A DNA stretch of 64,000 nucleotides, from the NCBI RefSeq assembly GCF_037893015.1, contig NC_133660.1, positions 287,281,078 to 287,345,077 of the forward strand. Direction: 5' to 3'. The translations under genes were made by a program, and so were the position numbers. The notes below the pieces were generated by a model. It was not told the DNA's origin. It made no database searches and saw nothing but the letters and a program-made list of their open reading frames with translations. How positions within the stretch are numbered: position 1 is the first letter of the stretch; each line of letters starts with the position of its first letter. Of the stretch, positions 60,893-64,000 are shown one piece after another. Source of the DNA: Macrotis lagotis. Lineage: Eukaryota > Chordata > Mammalia > Peramelemorphia > Peramelidae.

Positions 60893-61140
60893 CCATCAAC
60901 CAGCTAGTATTTATTGATTGCCTACTGTATGCTCAGTACAGATCTTTGTGTCCCTGAGAATACAAAGACAAATTGAAAGGGACTAGAGAGATCATTTCTT
61001 CTAATTTCCTCATTATGCTTATGGATAAACCAAGTCCAGAAAGGTTGACTTGCCCAAGGTCACACAGAGTCAGGAATTGAACCCACATCTTCTAGACTCA
61101 AATACAATACTCTCTCCCTCATAGTCTACTTTTTAGATTC
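60893..61140 (-). mobile_element. L2 tail and MIR-like SINE, antisense
   Basis: 'agtatttattgattgcctac' and 'ctgagaatacaaagacaaat' give an antisense L2 tail; 'gttgacttgcccaaggtcac' and 'attgaacccacatcttctag' a following antisense MIR. Confidence 0.6.
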
Positions 61141-61729
61141 TCAGAACTAGAAGGAATCTCAGCCTCCACAAGAACCAACGTGTCCCTTTGTTCTGATGAC
61201 ATCCCTGACCAGAGGCTATCTGGCTTCTGCTTGAAGACCTTTGATGATGGGAGCTCACTACCTCCCAAAGGAACAGGGGTTTACCTTCCAGGGATATTAC
61301 CATAATGCCCCACCCAGAATAGACACTTGATCAATATTGTGAGAAAAGTTTTTGTAAAATTCAAAGTTGGAGAAATCAGAGCTAAACCTCCCCAACTGGA
61401 TGGTCTCAGGTCGGTCATTTCTTCTATTCAGGACTCAGTTTCATCTATAAAATAATGGGGTGGGACTAGGTGAATTCTGACATCCTGACCATCTCAAAAT
61501 CCAACGTAAATCCAATGTCCTGTGACCTGATAGGCAGCTCTGGGGGTGGCCTCTGCACAAAACTAGGGAGAAGAAGTTGTCTCGCCAAGTCAGGATAAAC
61601 CTGACCAGACAATGAGAAGTCTAACCCTGTCCAACCCTGGCTCCTGACTGAGACTGGCGGTGACATCTAACCCCAGGTCCCCTTTAAAGAACTCTAGGCT
61701 GATCAGAAGGAAAGAAAATTGGGGCAGGG

Positions 61730-62456
61730 GGAATTATTTAGACATTTTGTTAAATTTATAAGAACATGAATCATTCTCCAATCAATAAATGGTCTCCGGA
61801 TATGAATAGACAGTTTTTGGATGAAGAAATCAGTTATTTATAGTCATATGAAAAATGTTCCAAATCATTATTGATTAGAGAAATGCAAATTAACACAATC
61901 TTGAAGTATTATCTCACACCTATCAGATTGACTAATATGATAGAAGGGGGGAAATGACAAATGTTCGAGAGGATGTGGAAAAATTGAGACACTAAGATTC
62001 TGCTAGTGGAACTGTGAACTAATCCAATAATTTTGGAGAACAATCTGGAATTATGCTTAAAGACTTATTAAAAAACTCTTTGACCCAGAAATATCACCAT
62101 TAGGTCTATTTCCCAAGGTGAGGAGGGAAAAAAATGGTTTAAAAAAACCCAATATAGTCTACACTATTTATAGCATCTTTCTTTGGAGTGGCAAAGAATT
62201 GGGGAAGGAGGGGTCCATCCATTGGGGAATGATTGGACAAGTGTGATTGTGAGGGGAATACTACTGTGTGTAAGAAAGGATGAGCTGGTTGGCTTCTGAA
62301 AAACATGAAAAGATTTGGATGAAACAATGAAAAGTGAAGTAAACGGATCTAAGAAAACATATACAGTAGCAACAATTGTTTGAAGAATAACTCTGAATGA
62401 TCACGTTATTCTGAGTATTGTAAATATTCAAATCAAGTACAAAGAACCAATGAAGA
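61730..62456 (+). mobile_element. L1 LINE end of ORF2 and 3' UTR, sense
   Basis: 'caatcaataaatggtctccg', 'agtcatatgaaaaatgttcc', 'gattagagaaatgcaaatta', 'tctcacacctatcagattga', 'aatgttcgagaggatgtgga', 'tttgacccagaaatatcacc' and 'ttggggaatgattggacaag' are the well-known L1 3' order. Confidence 0.88.
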
Positions 62457-62603
62457 GGGGCAGCTGGGTGGTGCAGTGGATAGAGTGGCCCTAGAGTCAG
62501 GAGTACCTGAGTTCAGATTTGACCTCAGACACTTAATTTCCTCGCTGTGTGGCCTTGGGCAAGCCACTTAACCCCATTGCTTTGCAACCTTCCCCCCAAA
62601 AAA
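62457..62603 (+). mobile_element. Short marsupial SINE, sense, inside L1
   Basis: 'ggggcagctgggtggtgcag' to 'cccattgctttgcaacc'. Flanks AACCAATGAAGAG at about 62446-62456 and 62606-62616. Confidence 0.9.
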
Positions 62604-62616
62604 AACCAATGAAGAG

Positions 62617-62880
62617 AAAGAACTGATTTTAAATACATAATAGATGATAGATAGATATACATTTGTGTGTACACACATATCTGTGTATGAAATGGTGGTA
62701 TTCTCTAGTGTGGGGTAGGGAGGGATAGAGAGAGTTTGAAATAAAAAAAAATTAATTTAATTTAAAAATAAATCTCTGTGGTGGCAAAGAACTGGGGATG
62801 GAGGAGATGTCCATCCGTTAGAGAATGACTGAACAAGTGTGAGAGATGATTGTGAGGGTAATACTATTTTCAGGGCCCAA
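62617..62880 (+). mobile_element. L1 3' UTR remainder plus a second L1 piece
   Basis: Up to about 62770 the 3' UTR of the preceding L1 ends in A-rich text. From 'gtggcaaagaactggggatg' to 'gattgtgagggtaatactat' the text repeats the segment at 62190-62270, so a second L1 fragment or a duplicated piece follows. Confidence 0.65.
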
Positions 62881-63044
62881 GAGGCAAGTCCCATCCTTCT
62901 CTAATTCTTAGGCAAAGGCTAAAGGATGAGCATCAAAGAGAAAGCTTGGGCTCCCTCCCAAGTCATTAGATTTAAAACTAGAAGCTCTTGAGAGTTGATT
63001 ATTAAATTTTCAGTAACATTTATAAGAACTACAAATCAGGATTT

Positions 63045-63194
63045 TTTTTTAGGTTTTTGCTGGGCAAACAGGGTTAAGTGGCTTGCCCAAGGCCACATGG
63101 CTAGGTAATTATTAAGTGTCTGAGACCGGATTTGAACCCAGCTACTCCTGACTCCAAGGCCTGTGCTTTATCCACTACACCACCTAGCCGCCCC
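63045..63194 (-). mobile_element. Short marsupial SINE, antisense
   Basis: T-run and 'aggtttttgctgggcaaaca' to 'ccacctagccgcccc'. Flanks CTACAAATCAGGATTT and CTACAAATTAGGATTT differ at one base. Confidence 0.9.
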
Positions 63195-63394
63195 TACAAA
63201 TTAGGATTTAATCTATTGTTTTATTCCTTATCTGGATTTAAGAAAATGCTGAAGAAAATTTTAATAATGCCCATTAAACTTGAGTATGTTATGGGAATAT
63301 TTGGGGGGAGGGAGCCAGTTGTTAAACATTTCTCAGCACACCCCTGGCTGTAAAAGACATGAGAAGTCCTCATTTGCTAGTTGGAGAGTGAGTC

Positions 63395-63490
63395 TGAAGC
63401 CCAAAGATGGGAAGGACTTCGTCCAGGGTCACACCGCTTCTAAGGAGTGGAGGAGGTAGAATTCAAACCCAGGGTCTCTGGCTGAACTTC
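63395..63490 (-). mobile_element. MIR-like SINE, antisense
   Basis: 'gtctgaagcccaaagatggg', 'cagggtcacaccgcttctaa' and 'attcaaacccagggtctctg' in antisense order. Confidence 0.5.
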
Positions 63491-64000
63491 CAATACTCCA
63501 ACAATACACCAGCCCTATCTTTCCAGCCTGCAGCCCACCCGCCTCTGCCAGGACCACTCTGTGCTGCTAACCTCTTGACATCTTAGATAGGGCCCCTCAG
63601 GGCCTCATAGCTCGGACCATCGGAACCTGGTGCTCTACGGCAAGAACAATCACACACAAGATAACCTGAAGGGCTCCCTGCACCCCAACTACTAGCTGTG
63701 TGACCTTGGATAAATCACTGCCCCATCTGGCCTACAGTTCATCAGAAATAAAAGGAGTGTAAGAGGAGGGGCTTGTCCTCCATTCTCTCCCCGCTGATCT
63801 ACCATCCTTCTCCACTGCATGTAGCCCTCCCCCCGATAGACCCAGAGTCATAGGATATGAGACCTGACCCACAAGGATGCTAGCAACGAAGGACTAACAA
63901 GGAATGAGCTTTCATTAAGACAGCCCGTGCATAATCTTATAATCTCATTAAAGCCTTCTACAACCAGTGGCACCGTGAGTGGGTCACAGCGATGGACAGT

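Overview
This window is marsupial nuclear DNA. The case rests on dozens of tRNA-derived SINEs of two marsupial kinds: a short form ending at the 'cttaaccccattgccttgcaaaaa' type tail, and a longer MAR1-like form with the 'ccaaatggggtca' tail. L1, L2 and MIR/THER fragments accompany them, along with two multi-exon vertebrate genes. The abundance of the short, often well preserved SINE suggests an Australian (australidelphian, perhaps dasyurid) species; that is inference. I see no bacterial-style operon, no CRISPR array and no recognisable endogenous retrovirus.

Layout. 1-14 kb: gene-poor flank made of LINE/SINE fragments, microsatellites and unique sequence; no gene I can name. About 14.1-15.5 kb: strong CpG island holding the promoter and first non-coding exon of VPS37C (donor at 15019/15020). 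15.0-29.5 kb: 14.4-kb first intron. 29.47-35.34 kb: four coding exons of VPS37C on the + strand, a complete 361-codon reading frame, followed by a 3' UTR to about 36.6 kb. 36.6-42.7 kb: convergent intergenic region with a tandem SINE pair, probably including non-coding 3' sequence of CD5. 42.7-59.0 kb: CD5 on the - strand; nine exons are visible, from the short exon after the signal peptide to the stop codon. 59-64 kb: presumably CD5 intron 1, made of repeats and unique sequence; the signal-peptide exon was not found and is probably beyond the window.

The convergent VPS37C/CD5 arrangement matches human 11q12.2. VPS37C is a subunit of ESCRT-I, which sorts ubiquitinated membrane proteins into multivesicular bodies. 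CD5 is a lymphocyte surface receptor with three scavenger-receptor cysteine-rich (SRCR) domains that dampens antigen-receptor signalling. They are neighbours by synteny, not parts of one operon-like unit.

Most interesting points: (a) CD5 SRCR domain 1 is shortened and has only four cysteines, and SRCR domain 2 seems to have swapped which disulfide pair it retains relative to human, while the cytoplasmic tail is almost unchanged; (b) every visible CD5 intron is phase 1, so the 126-nt transmembrane exon could be skipped in frame, and a long UG repeat lies 130 nt after it; (c) a splice donor starts only 3 nt after the CD5 stop codon; (d) a CLEAR-like E-box and an 11-bp AP-1 palindrome lie beside the VPS37C first exon; (e) two SINEs inserted one after the other at one target site.
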